From positions 1-51,584 of the forward strand of contig JANQGE010000104.1 in assembly GCA_028277485.1 (NCBI GenBank): a stretch of 51,584 nt of DNA. Direction: 5' to 3'. A program made the position numbers and the translations under genes. The notes under the pieces are model-generated. The model worked only from the letters and a program-made list of their open reading frames with translations, ran no database searches and was not told where the DNA came from. This DNA is from Chlorobium sp. GTDB taxonomy: Bacteria > Bacteroidota > Chlorobiia > Chlorobiales > Chlorobiaceae. This document shows positions 44,241 to 51,584 of this stretch, one piece after another (the first letter of the stretch is position 1; the number at the start of each line of letters is the position of its first letter).

Positions 44241-44360
44241 GTGCAATCGCTCAACTCTTGTGTGAGAAAATTTAACAAAAAATATACGATTGCAGTGAAT
44301 TTCCAGGAGACCGGGGGACTCTTCCCTGCTTTTACCTGAGTTGAGCGTTTCAACCTGCTT
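44241..44360. repeat. Inverted repeat pair with TTGAGCG ends
   Basis: GCAATCGCTCAACTC (from 44243) and GAGTTGAGCGTTTCAAC (from 44338) are inverted copies about 80 bases apart, upstream of smc. The same two ends in the same orientation bracket a shorter interval at 8137-8200. A second small mobile-repeat family is possible. Confidence 0.45.
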
Positions 44361-44374
44361 TGGAAAACAGTGAT

Positions 44375-44640
44375 AAAAACCAGTTGGCAGTCAGCAGTAG
44401 GCAAAACGACAAGAAAAAGAAAAGATCGATTCCCGATACCGATAGCGACGGCGAATTCCGATTTTCTTTCTTTCGGAGATCGGGGTCGGGAGAGTAATGA
44501 CAAGAAACAAGTGACGAGAGGGAACCAATAGGCAGTCGGCAATTGGCAGTTGGCAAGGGGGACAAGTCAAAATTCAAAAGTAAGGCGATAAGGAAAAGAA
44601 AAGATCGATTACCGAATCCCGATACCGACGGCGAACCCCG
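44375..44640. repeat. Heptamer-repeat mosaic, block 5
   Basis: Two cores in tandem. The first runs from TTGGCAG/TCAGCAG/TAGGCAA words to AGAAAAGATCGATTCCCGAT and GGAGATCGGGGTCGGGAG. TGACAAG/AAACAAG/TGACGAG and TAGGCAG/TCGGCAA/TTGGCAG/TTGGCAA words follow, in strict 7-base phase. TCAAAAT/TCAAAAG leads into a second, truncated core ending GCGAACCCCGAAAG. Confidence 0.8.
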
Positions 44641-44764
44641 AAAGAAAAGGAATGAACAAATCTGGTTTTTCCAGTAGCGTATTATAGCAGCGTTGGCGAA
44701 AGTGGTGAAAAGGATCTCGGTTCAGGAGGATGCAACCCAATATGGGTCTGAAGTAAATAACCGT
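44641..44764. other. Non-repeat intergenic spacer
   Basis: About 120 bases between two heptamer blocks, not itself heptameric. AGGAGGATGCAACCCAATAT at about 44725-44744 looks like a ribosome site but opens only a trivially short frame. I see no gene here. Confidence 0.4.
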
Positions 44765-44880
44765 GATTCTTGAGTCGGAAATCGGGGTCGGTATCGGGTT
44801 TCGGGGTCGAATTGACTTAGCAGGCAGTATTCAGTTGGCAGTTAGCAATAGGACAAGAAAAGATCGATTCCCGAACAATA
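44765..44880. repeat. Heptamer-repeat mosaic, block 6 (partial)
   Basis: Contains only the right part of the core (GGAAATCGGGGTCGGTATC, TCGGGTTTCGGGGTCGAATT) and then GGCAGTATTCAGTTGGCAG words. It ends in AGAAAAGATCGATTCCCGA, directly abutting the 3' end of folP. Confidence 0.75.
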
Positions 44881-44887
44881 GCTCAGA

Positions 44888-45778
44888 TCAGGAGTTCATT
44901 ACCGAAGTGGCAACCGCCAGCGCCTGCGTTGTTTCCTTGATGTCGTGTGTCCTGATAATGTTTGCACCGTTGATTGCAGCAATAGTGCTCGCTGAGATGG
45001 TTGCCGTCAGGCGGTCTTCCGGTGGCGGAACCGGCCGGCCGGGGAACTGCAGCGCGGCGCCAAGAAAGGACTTCCTGGAAAGGCCGGCCAGCAGCGGCCG
45101 TTCGAGAGCGTGCAGATCCCGAAGACATTTAAGCAGCATGTAATTTTCCTCGACGCTTTTGCCGAATCCGAACCCGGGATCAAGAATGACATTCTCTATA
45201 CCGTGTTGTCCGGCGTTTGTTAAGGAAGCAAGAAGACCGGTTTTTACCAATGAAACTATATTGGTGCGTGCGGCGTCTGTCTGGTGGCTCCACTTCATAC
45301 AGTCAGGTCGTCCGGTTGTATGCATAAGGATCGCAGCGGCCCCATGGCGGCGGCACACCTCCGCAATGTCAGGGTCGAAGCTGAACCCGGAAATGTCGTT
45401 GACGATCTGCGCGCCTGCAGATATTGCCTGTTCGGCGACCGCGGCTTTGTACGTGTCGATAGAGATCAGGACATCCGATTGCTTGCGGAGTTCACGGATT
45501 ACCGGGACAGCTCGTCGAATTTCCTCTTCTGAATCAACTTTTTGTGCACCGGGCCTTGTAGATTCACCTCCGATATCAATAATATCAGCTCCCTCAGCTA
45601 TCATGACCATCGCGCGTTCCACAGCGAGGCCGCAATCATATGTGCCGGCCTTGTTTTCAAAAACTCCGCCATCGAAAAAAGAATCGGGAGTGATATTGAG
45701 AATACCCATGATTTTCGGCTTGCCGGTAAGATCAAGCATGCGGTCACGGCATTGGAGGTGGTAGTTACTGCTTTTCAT
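44888..45778 (-). CDS. folP: Dihydropteroate synthase FolP
   Basis: Condenses p-aminobenzoate with the pterin pyrophosphate in folate synthesis; target of sulfonamides. 296 aa. IMGILNITPDSFFDGG, IDIGGESTRPGA and LISIDTYKA, then QIVNDISGF, LMHTTGRPDCM, NVILDPGFGFGKSVEENYMLLKCL and AGLSRKSFLG are the successive barrel-loop motifs. Complements the PabB-PabC fusion at 35709. Confidence 0.95.
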   Translation of the reverse strand: MKSSNYHLQCRDRMLDLTGKPKIMGILNITPDSFFDGGVFENKAGTYDCGLAVERAMVMIAEGADIIDIGGESTRPGAQKVDSEEEIRRAVPVIRELRKQSDVLISIDTYKAAVAEQAISAGAQIVNDISGFSFDPDIAEVCRRHGAAAILMHTTGRPDCMKWSHQTDAARTNIVSLVKTGLLASLTNAGQHGIENVILDPGFGFGKSVEENYMLLKCLRDLHALERPLLAGLSRKSFLGAALQFPGRPVPPPEDRLTATISASTIAAINGANIIRTHDIKETTQALAVATSVMNS

Positions 45779-45901
45779 ATGCTTGATAGCTTGTTAATTT
45801 TCCGTTAAGCACTGATTCGATTACGATTACGAGCACGAATTCGGCCAATCTGACCGAATTGTTTTTGCCGATTGGTGACTGTGAAGACTGCCAACTGATT
45901 G
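45779..45901. other. Intergenic spacer with a GATTAC hexamer run and small hairpin
   Basis: GATTCGATTACGATTACGAG near 45814-45833 shows a 6-base period. AATTCGG (45838-45844) and CCGAATT (45854-45860) form a 7-bp stem followed by GTTTTTG on the plus strand. Both flanking genes run on the minus strand, so a plus-strand terminator would have no evident client. Confidence 0.4.
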
Positions 45902-46930
45902 TTACGTTATCCCGAAAGGTACCGGTGTGAAACACAAAAAGAAAATAATAATCGCGAGCCATCCCATGAGTTTTCTTCCCGGGGATAGTTCATGATTCAG
46001 CATCGTGGGCGGGTGATCGACACCAAGAAGTCTGGTCAGTATGAGTGCCCAGAGTATCCAGCCGGGCCATGACCATTCTACGATCCACTCCGGAACAGGA
46101 AGGACAGTGCTTGGGAACACCAGTTCGGCAAACAGCAGTACCAGCGAAGGAAGACCCAACAGGGTGATGATCAGCAGGAAGATTATGGCGCATGCTTTGT
46201 GACCTTTTCTACCGAACATGGCATAGAGAATATGCCCGCCGTCAAGCTGTCCTACGGGCAAAAGGTTCAGCGCCGTGACGAAACAGCCGAGCCAGCCGGA
46301 GAAGAGGAAGGGGTAATGGTACATTTCGGTCATTGGAGGGGCGTGGACCGGGTCGAATGTTTTTTCAAGCAGCAGGTAGAGCAGGTTTTTTCCAAGAAAA
46401 AGGGTGTTCGGAGGGGGAGGGGAGGGTATCCCCCCGAAAGCTTGGTATTCCGGATGGATCGTATAGATATAGTCAATCGGCGGAAGATGCGTAAAGCCAT
46501 ACACAAGCAGTCCCAGAGCGGCAATGAATCCGCTCAGCGGTCCGCTGACTCCCGTGTCGAACAGCGCTCGAGTGTGAGGAATTCTGTCCTTGATGCGGAT
46601 GACCGCGCCAAATGTTCCGAGATTCAGCAGAAAAGGCAGCGGCGGTACAGGAATGAAAAAGGGCAGCGTAGCGCGTATGCGGTGGTACAAAGCCGCGAAA
46701 AAGTGTCCGAACTCGTGGATGCCGAGGAAGAGCAGCAGCGGGATCGCATAAGGGAGACCGTATCGAAGGTCATGAAAAAAGGTAGCGGCACTGTCGAAGC
46801 GAACGGGTTTTCCTGTCCAAAAAGCTCCCGCCCAAAGCGTTGTAAGAAACGTCAGGGCAAACAGTCCGGTATGAAGGGGGTAGTTCTGTTCGGCAAGAAT
46901 ACGTCGTCGAGAGGAAAAATACTCTCTCAT
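45902..46930 (-). CDS. Site-2 protease-type M50 metallopeptidase
   Basis: 342 aa, integral membrane zinc protease for intramembrane cleavage. HEFGH at 72-76 gives the two His and the catalytic Glu. The second metal motif is in NLLPVGQLDGGHILYAMFG, with the conserved LDG Asp. Six or more hydrophobic segments are visible. The layout resembles EGY/site-2 proteases of plastids and cyanobacteria rather than RseP, since no PDZ domain is seen. No anti-sigma factor adjoins it, so the substrate is unknown. Confidence 0.88.
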   Translation of the reverse strand: MREYFSSRRRILAEQNYPLHTGLFALTFLTTLWAGAFWTGKPVRFDSAATFFHDLRYGLPYAIPLLLFLGIHEFGHFFAALYHRIRATLPFFIPVPPLPFLLNLGTFGAVIRIKDRIPHTRALFDTGVSGPLSGFIAALGLLVYGFTHLPPIDYIYTIHPEYQAFGGIPSPPPPNTLFLGKNLLYLLLEKTFDPVHAPPMTEMYHYPFLFSGWLGCFVTALNLLPVGQLDGGHILYAMFGRKGHKACAIIFLLIITLLGLPSLVLLFAELVFPSTVLPVPEWIVEWSWPGWILWALILTRLLGVDHPPTMLNHELSPGRKLMGWLAIIIFFLCFTPVPFGIT

Positions 46931-46954
46931 CAGTTATTCAGTTGATGGTTCAAG

Positions 46955-46997
46955 TAAAGGTGCCTTGAAGTATACGTTTTTTGTTGTAAATAGAGGC
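46955..46997. repeat. Two isolated TIR-type ends
   Basis: GTAAAGGTGCCTT and, about 20 bases on, GTAAATAGAGGCGCCCTT resemble the right ends of the MITE-like elements, in the same orientation and without a left end. Probably remnants. Confidence 0.45.
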
Positions 46998-47083
46998 GCC
47001 CTTGATGTTCATAAGAGCGTATCATGTTTGCAGGAGGGCATCGCTGTTGGTATGAATGCACGGGAGGCGGTTACAGAGATGTT

Positions 47084-47986
47084 CTATAGGAACGGAATCC
47101 TGAGAACTGTCAACGGCCATGAAAATTCTGTGCTGTAATGGCTTGAACGGGTGGCAATCTCTGCAATCAGGTCCAGTTCGGGTTCGCTGTAAAACTTTCT
47201 TGCGGATGTGTAGCCGTCGAGCACAAGGAAGGATATTCCCTGCAGCATCGCTGCTATTGGAACCCCTGCAAGGAGATCCAGACCTCTGTGCCCGTCGAGT
47301 CCCAGAAATATCGATGCACCCTGCTCTCTGCTTTGTGAAATAATTCTTGCCAATTGCCCTGGCGTGAAATGATGCAGGCTTTGGGAGATAAGGATGATAT
47401 CGCAGGAACCTTTTTCAACAGCATCCATCGCAAAGGCATTGATAATTCGGAAGGTCACGGGAAGTTGACGTTCCTTAGCTGTTTGGTTGCAGAACACAAC
47501 GTATTCAGGAACAATGTCCGAGCCCCGGATTTCTACGGGCAGCGTTTGTTGCTTGGCCCGTTCCGCAATTGCAAAAGCCAGCCCGCCTGCTCCGCTGGCA
47601 AGCTCGAGTATCCTTGCAGGCCTCTTTTCCCTGTCAGCGACCTCCCGTATGGACGGCTCTATAACCGAGATGTAATGAGGGTACAGCATCATCATGTTGT
47701 TCATGCTGTCAAGCGCCCGGATCATTTCAAGTTTTTTGGATGCCGGTATGTCGGGGCTGTCCATCTTTTCCTCCTGGCCGGTGCGGAGGGAACGGTCAAA
47801 AAGCTCAAGGGCAAAAAACCCCGGGCCTAACCCTTTTGAAACCTCGAACCGTTCATTAAGGAAGACTTCGAGATAATTGTCGACAGTCTGTTCCAGTTCT
47901 TCCGGCGTGTTCCATTCCGGCGGGAACGGCAAGCGCCTGCGCAGGTTTCCCAATGCGTTATATCCTGCTGTTTTAAGCTGTAGCAT
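47084..47986 (-). CDS. Class I SAM-dependent methyltransferase (substrate unknown)
   Basis: 300 aa. SAM motif I is ARILELASGAGGLAFAIAE (about residues 120-140), then VEIRGSDIVPEYVVFC, NAFAMDAVEKGSCDIILISQSLHHFTPGQLARII, and a C-terminal GYTSARKFYSEPEL. The N-terminal 115 residues form a helical lid. I cannot assign a substrate; isolated between the protease gene and a divergent regulator. Confidence 0.8.
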   Translation of the reverse strand: MLQLKTAGYNALGNLRRRLPFPPEWNTPEELEQTVDNYLEVFLNERFEVSKGLGPGFFALELFDRSLRTGQEEKMDSPDIPASKKLEMIRALDSMNNMMMLYPHYISVIEPSIREVADREKRPARILELASGAGGLAFAIAERAKQQTLPVEIRGSDIVPEYVVFCNQTAKERQLPVTFRIINAFAMDAVEKGSCDIILISQSLHHFTPGQLARIISQSREQGASIFLGLDGHRGLDLLAGVPIAAMLQGISFLVLDGYTSARKFYSEPELDLIAEIATRSSHYSTEFSWPLTVLRIPFL

Positions 47987-48152
47987 GTAGACGGATGGTA
48001 GTATGTGATGGGTCCAGGGACACCCTTTACGCTCAATATATCGTTGTTCAGCCTATTTCTGAAACATGAGCATGAGGGTTGTCTAATGGCTGTCGGGCCG
48101 GAGGAGAAGATCCCCTTGGAATTTTTTGAAAAAACATTTTGTTTTTATCTTA

Positions 48153-48175
48153 ACTGATACTAAATTGATATCAGT
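48153..48175 (+). promoter_or_regulatory. Candidate Rrf2-type operator
   Basis: ACTGATA (48153-48159) and TATCAGT (48169-48175) are perfect 7-bp inverted repeats with a 9-base centre, ending 11 bases before the regulator ATG. A possible promoter, TTGAAA (48126) and TTAACT (48150, spacer 18), is overlapped by it. Geometry and position fit autoregulation by the Rrf2-family protein. Confidence 0.55.
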
Positions 48176-48186
48176 ATATATGATTT

Positions 48187-48642
48187 ATGAAAGTACTGAC
48201 AAAAAATACCGATTATGCAATAAGAGCGCTTCTTGTGCTTGGTACCCATGAAGGGGAATATGTTTCCGCGAGGCAGATTTCCCAGGAGCAGGGGATTCCC
48301 TACCAGTTTCTCAGAAGAATCCTGCAGGCTCTTAACAAGCATGGCCTGACCAGTTCGAAGGAAGGAGTACAAGGGGGTGTCAGGCTTGAGCGGTATCCCG
48401 GTACAATAAAGATCCGGGAAGTTATCGAGATTTTTCAGGGCAAGGTTGAGCTGTCCGAGTGCATGTTTCGCAAACAGATCTGTTCCAACCGCGCAAATTG
48501 CGTACTGCGTCATGAGATTATGAGGATCGAGCAGGTCGTCAATCATGAGTTTGAACAGCTCACTATCGGTAAACTGCTCGATGATCTGAAAGTGCTTCAG
48601 AATGCCGATAGCGGCGGTGAGCTCCGAAGGAAACAAAGATGA
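48187..48642 (+). CDS. Rrf2-family Fe-S transcriptional regulator (IscR/NsrR-like)
   Basis: 151 aa. An N-terminal winged helix (NTDYAIRALLVLG, SARQISQEQGIPYQFLRRILQAL, GVQGGVRLERYP wing) is followed by cluster cysteines C92, C99, C105. This places it with [2Fe-2S]/[4Fe-4S] sensors of iron-sulfur status or nitric oxide. Downstream are a ferredoxin-domain gene and hcp, a frequent NO-responsive set, so an NsrR-type role is the best inference. A TIR element separates it from those genes. Confidence 0.87.
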   Translation: MKVLTKNTDYAIRALLVLGTHEGEYVSARQISQEQGIPYQFLRRILQALNKHGLTSSKEGVQGGVRLERYPGTIKIREVIEIFQGKVELSECMFRKQICSNRANCVLRHEIMRIEQVVNHEFEQLTIGKLLDDLKVLQNADSGGELRRKQR

Positions 48643-48650
48643 ACCCATGA

Positions 48651-48770
48651 AGGGCACCTTTATTTATTGTCATGAGCGTTTCAAGTGCAAGGCGAACGGA
48701 GCGGAGAAACCCTTTCCTATCCGCTCAACGAAGCAATTGAAACGCGGAATAAAATAAATAGAGGTGCCCT
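48651..48770. mobile_element. TIR (MITE-like) element, copy 4 (120 bp)
   Basis: Begins AGGGCACCTTTATTTATT and ends AATAAATAGAGGTGCCCT. Interior GAGCGTTTCAAGTGCAAGG and CCTTTCCTATCCGCTC match the reverse complement of the unit at 5504-5605. It lies between the Rrf2 gene and the ferredoxin-domain gene, where it could interrupt read-through. Confidence 0.8.
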
Positions 48771-48788
48771 CAATTAATCGAAAAAGTG

Positions 48789-49655
48789 ATGAAACGACAG
48801 ATAGTAACTATAGATGAAGCAAAGTGCAATGGCTGCGGGGATTGTATTCCCGGCTGCCCGGAAGGCGCACTGCAGGTCATTGATGGCAAGGCGAGGCTGG
48901 TCAGCGATCTTTTCTGCGACGGGCTGGGTGCCTGCGTCGGCACTTGTCCCCAGGGAGCCATGAGCGTTGAAGAACGGGAAGCCGAGCCGTACAATGAACG
49001 CATGGTTATGGAAGAGAGCATCGTTAAAGGTGGCCCGAATGTTATTGCGGCACATCTGGAACATTTAAAAGAACATGGTGAAGAAGGGTATTTGCGTGAA
49101 GCATTCGCGTATCTCAGGGAAAAAGGCATAACCAACCCGCTTGAACAGGAAGCCTCTACAAATGTCGTAGAGTCTCAGGGTGTTCACAGCGGAGGCTGTC
49201 CCGGCAGCGCCATGGTGGATTTCCGGAAAAACGGCAATGCCGGAAAGCAGGTTGCGTCACCCGGGGAACAGCCGTCTGAACTTGCGCAGTGGCCGATACA
49301 GCTCCACCTGGTGACCCCTCTGGCACCATATTACCAAGGGGCCGACCTTCTGCTGGCGGCAGACTGTACCGCGTTTGCCGTCGGTGGTTTTCATTCGGCT
49401 TTCATGAAGGGTAAAAGCATTGCCATTGCATGTCCGAAACTTGATAGCGGGATGGACAGGTATGTGGAAAAGCTGAGTGCGATGATCGATCTGGCAAAAG
49501 TAAACACCATCACCGTCATGATCATGGAAGTTCCCTGTTGCGGAGGACTTGTCGCGCTCGTACAGCAAGCACAAGCAAGTGCTTCCAGGAAAGTGCCTGT
49601 GAAAAAGGTTGTTGTCGGTGTCGGAGGAGAGATTCTGGATGAAGAGTGGCTGTGA
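48789..49655 (+). CDS. Two-[4Fe-4S] ferredoxin-domain protein upstream of hcp
   Basis: 288 aa. An N-terminal ferredoxin has two full clusters (CNGCGDCIPGC and CDGLGACVGTC, residues about 13-60). The remaining ~200 residues have EDH-type charged helices, a Cys motif SGGCPGSAM, and an HPI-like part with AACP-type ACPKLDSG and EVPCCGGL. Homologous proteins are common beside hcp and probably feed it electrons. Starts at the ATG at 48789 or the GTG before it; no good ribosome site. 129 bases before hcp. Confidence 0.83.
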   Translation: MKRQIVTIDEAKCNGCGDCIPGCPEGALQVIDGKARLVSDLFCDGLGACVGTCPQGAMSVEEREAEPYNERMVMEESIVKGGPNVIAAHLEHLKEHGEEGYLREAFAYLREKGITNPLEQEASTNVVESQGVHSGGCPGSAMVDFRKNGNAGKQVASPGEQPSELAQWPIQLHLVTPLAPYYQGADLLLAADCTAFAVGGFHSAFMKGKSIAIACPKLDSGMDRYVEKLSAMIDLAKVNTITVMIMEVPCCGGLVALVQQAQASASRKVPVKKVVVGVGGEILDEEWL

Positions 49656-49713
49656 GGGGGGATTTTAAGAACAGCGCTGTTTAACAGGTCATTGCTCAGG
49701 AGGAAGCAAGGTG

Positions 49714-49758
49714 ATGATACGGGAGCTGATCTGGACTATCGGCGTGCTTTATCAATAA
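49714..49758 (+). other. Possible 14-codon leader ORF before hcp
   Basis: ATG at 49714 with AGGAGG upstream encodes MIRELIWTIGVLYQ and stops 26 bases before hcp. A perfect palindrome AACAGCGCTGTT lies upstream at 49670-49681. It may be a leader peptide or simply chance. Confidence 0.25.
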
Positions 49759-49784
49759 CAACGAACAGGAAAGGAGGATGACAT

Positions 49785-51413
49785 ATGGGCATGTACTGTG
49801 ATCAATGCCAGGAAAGTGTTAAAGATACGGGGTGCATAGCCCGCGGCGTATGCGGGAAAAATGAAGTCACGGCAAAACTCCAGGATACTTTGGTGTATGT
49901 GCTGGAAGGCATCGCGTTGTGTGCTGAGGCGGCAGGCGGAAAACTTCGTCCGGACCATGGCCGCTTTATCAGCGAGGCGCTTTTTGTCACCGTGACCAAC
50001 ACCAACTTCGACGATGTCGCGATCGTCGATAAGATTCTCGGCGCCCTTGCCCTGCGTGATGCGTTGAAAGGTTCACTCACGAAAGTTCCGGAGCATGACA
50101 GTGTGACATGGAGCGGCGGGAGCGTGGCAGACTTCGTACAAAAGGCCGAAACGGCAGGTATAGAGGCCCTCAGTGAGAACGAGGATCTTCGTTCACTCAA
50201 GAGCCTTGTGCTTTACGGGGTCAAAGGCCTTGCCGCCTATACCGATCATGCCGGAGTGCTCGGGTATGTCGATGAATCGATCTACGATTTCTATGTCAAG
50301 GCTCTGGCGGCATTGACAAAGGAGGTTGATGCCTTCCAGCTGATTGCTCTGGTTATGGAAACCGGGGAAACAGCGGTCAAGGCCATGGCGTTGCTTGACA
50401 AGGCAAACACGGATACTTACGGCAACCCTGAGATCACTACCGTGAAGACCGGAGTGCAGGACAATCCCGGTATCCTGATCTCGGGTCATGATCTGCGCGA
50501 CATGGAAGAGTTGCTCAGGCAAACCGACGGAACCGGTGTCGATGTCTATACGCACTGCGAGATGCTGCCTGCTCACTACTATCCGGCCTTCAAGAAATAT
50601 CGTCACTTTGTCGGAAACTACGGCGATTCCTGGTGGTCGCAGGACAGGGAATTCGAGTCGTTTAACGGCCCGATCCTCATGACCACCAACTGTATCGTCC
50701 CGGTTAGGGAGTCATACAGAAACCGCATGTTCACCACCGGCAATGCGGGTTATGAGGGGGTAAGGCATATTCCTGCAGGAAAAGACGCTGAGCCGAAGGA
50801 TTTCTCCGAAATCATTGAGCTGGCCAAGACCTGCCAGCCGCCGGCAGAAATCGAAAACGGCGAGATTGTCGGCGGTTTTGCGCACAATCAGGTTATAGCG
50901 CTTGCCGACAAAGTGGTTGGCGCCGTAAAGTCCGGAGCCATCAAACGCTTTGTCGTCATGGCAGGCTGTGACGGCCGCCAGAACTCAAGGCAGTACTACA
51001 CCGACGTGGCTGGTGCGTTGTCTGAGGATACCGTTATCCTGACCGCAGGCTGTGCCAAGTACCGCTACAACAAGCTGCAGCTTGGGGATATTGGCGGTAT
51101 ACCAAGGGTGCTCGATGCCGGGCAGTGTAACGATTCCTACTCTCTTGCAGTCATTGCGCTCAAGCTCAAGGAGGTCTTCGGCCTTGACGACATCAACGAC
51201 CTGCCGATATCCTATGATATTGCATGGTATGAGCAGAAAGCCGTAGCTGTCCTGCTTGCTCTGCTCTCACTTGGTGTCAAAGGTATCCGTCTCGGCCCGA
51301 CGCTTCCGGAATTCCTGACCCCGAACGTTGCTTCGGTGCTTGTTGAAAAATTCGATATCAAACCCATCGAAACAGTTGAGAGCGATGTTGGGGCGATGAT
51401 TGCAGGGGCGTAA
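49785..51413 (+). CDS. hcp: Hydroxylamine reductase / hybrid-cluster protein Hcp
   Basis: Reduces hydroxylamine in vitro and acts on nitric oxide or S-nitrosylation stress; contains a cubane and a hybrid Fe-S-O cluster. 542 aa. The N-terminal [4Fe-4S] ligands are C5, C8, C17, C23 (C-x2-C-x8-C-x5-C), the arrangement of anaerobe-type Hcp. Hybrid-cluster ligands are in SGHDLRDMEELL, THCEMLPAHYYP, TTNCIVPVRESY, MAGCDGRQNSRQYY, TAGCAKYRYNKLQ and LDAGQCNDSYSL. AAAGGAGG lies seven bases before the ATG. Confidence 0.96.
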   Translation: MGMYCDQCQESVKDTGCIARGVCGKNEVTAKLQDTLVYVLEGIALCAEAAGGKLRPDHGRFISEALFVTVTNTNFDDVAIVDKILGALALRDALKGSLTKVPEHDSVTWSGGSVADFVQKAETAGIEALSENEDLRSLKSLVLYGVKGLAAYTDHAGVLGYVDESIYDFYVKALAALTKEVDAFQLIALVMETGETAVKAMALLDKANTDTYGNPEITTVKTGVQDNPGILISGHDLRDMEELLRQTDGTGVDVYTHCEMLPAHYYPAFKKYRHFVGNYGDSWWSQDREFESFNGPILMTTNCIVPVRESYRNRMFTTGNAGYEGVRHIPAGKDAEPKDFSEIIELAKTCQPPAEIENGEIVGGFAHNQVIALADKVVGAVKSGAIKRFVVMAGCDGRQNSRQYYTDVAGALSEDTVILTAGCAKYRYNKLQLGDIGGIPRVLDAGQCNDSYSLAVIALKLKEVFGLDDINDLPISYDIAWYEQKAVAVLLALLSLGVKGIRLGPTLPEFLTPNVASVLVEKFDIKPIETVESDVGAMIAGA

Positions 51414-51440
51414 TGTTACTTTGAAAATCCTTTACTTTTG

Positions 51441-51584
51441 AGGGCACCTCTATTTATTGTCGTGAGCGCCTTGAGTACAAGGCGGACGGAGCGCAGAAAC
51501 CGGAGTGTACACAGAGTACATGAGGATTTCGAGCACCGACCAACGAAGTAATCATGGTGCGCAACAAATAAATAGAGGTGCCCT
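51441..51584. mobile_element. 144-bp TIR (MITE-like) element, copy 5
   Basis: Begins AGGGCACCTCTATTTATT and ends, at the window edge, AATAAATAGAGGTGCCCT. Nearly the exact reverse complement of the 144-bp copy at 5360-5503. It follows hcp by 27 bases and may act as its transcript-end structure. Confidence 0.82.

Noticed and set aside
1..51584. CRISPR array
   Set aside because: The heptamer blocks are repetitive but have no 23-50 base direct repeats with unique spacers, and no cas genes are present.
1..51584. tRNA, rRNA or transposase genes
   Set aside because: Intergenic regions were read for cloverleaf ends and conserved rRNA stretches, and frames for DDE/IS motifs; none was convincing.

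Overview
The window looks like a chromosomal segment of a green sulfur bacterium (Chlorobiota, Chlorobium/Prosthecochloris type). The main evidence is a CruA/CruB-type lycopene cyclase beside menaquinone, haem and polyprenol-type enzymes, free-standing NuoE/NuoF-like redox proteins, and a mix of housekeeping genes in short operons. This assignment is inferred from gene content; no rRNA, tRNA or species marker is present.

Layout. 255-3867: lycopene cyclase and DNA ligase LigA. 4159-5305 (minus): hisI-menG, translationally overlapping. 5360-5605: two short terminal-inverted-repeat (TIR) elements. 5723-10322: an orphan HlyD-type adaptor, a ferrochelatase-family protein, a 72-aa protein, an AEC transporter and a DUF1499 protein. 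10819-16240: three-gene redox operon (NuoE-like, NuoF-like, and a GltD-type flavoprotein with NuoG-like ends), matching the architecture of the Sporomusa-type electron-bifurcating transhydrogenase (Stn/NfnABC, Bfu family). 16252-21145: hisH-hisA, scpB-rluB and an exported helix-hairpin-helix/beta-barrel protein.

21195-31858 (minus) is a defence island. It reads hsdM-hsdS-ietA-ietS-(30-codon hsdR-like ghost)-rhuM-hsdR, with almost every gene overlapping the next by a few bases. An AAA-ATPase/subtilase pair (IetAS) is therefore embedded inside a type I restriction-modification operon. 32166-33806 (minus): Sua5/TsaC and a DGK/phytol-kinase-like membrane protein. 34151-38070 (plus): Ppx/GppA, a PabB-PabC fusion and a small unknown protein. 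38075-44190 (minus): smc-HAD phosphatase-nusB-PPP phosphatase-nth operon. 44888-47986 (minus): folP, an M50 site-2 protease and a methyltransferase. 48187-51413 (plus): an Rrf2-family Fe-S regulator with its own candidate operator, a two-cluster ferredoxin-domain protein and hybrid-cluster protein Hcp, a likely nitrosative/redox stress module.

Two repeat populations fill the intergenic space. (1) Mosaics of degenerate tandem heptamers (TTGGCAG, TGACAAG, GATTACC, TCGGGGT, TCAAAAG, TTAGGTG types) around a shared ~100-bp core occur at 1-235, 3868-4135, 6806-7108, 10440-10725, 44375-44640 and 44765-44880. They resemble the STRR heptamers of cyanobacteria but mix several words in one block. (2) Small (~100-144 bp) elements with ends AGGGCACCTCTATT / AATAGAGGTGCCCT occur at 5360, 5504, 8506, 48651 and 51441, with no transposase: MITE-like. 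No CRISPR array, tRNA, rRNA, integrase or transposase gene was seen.
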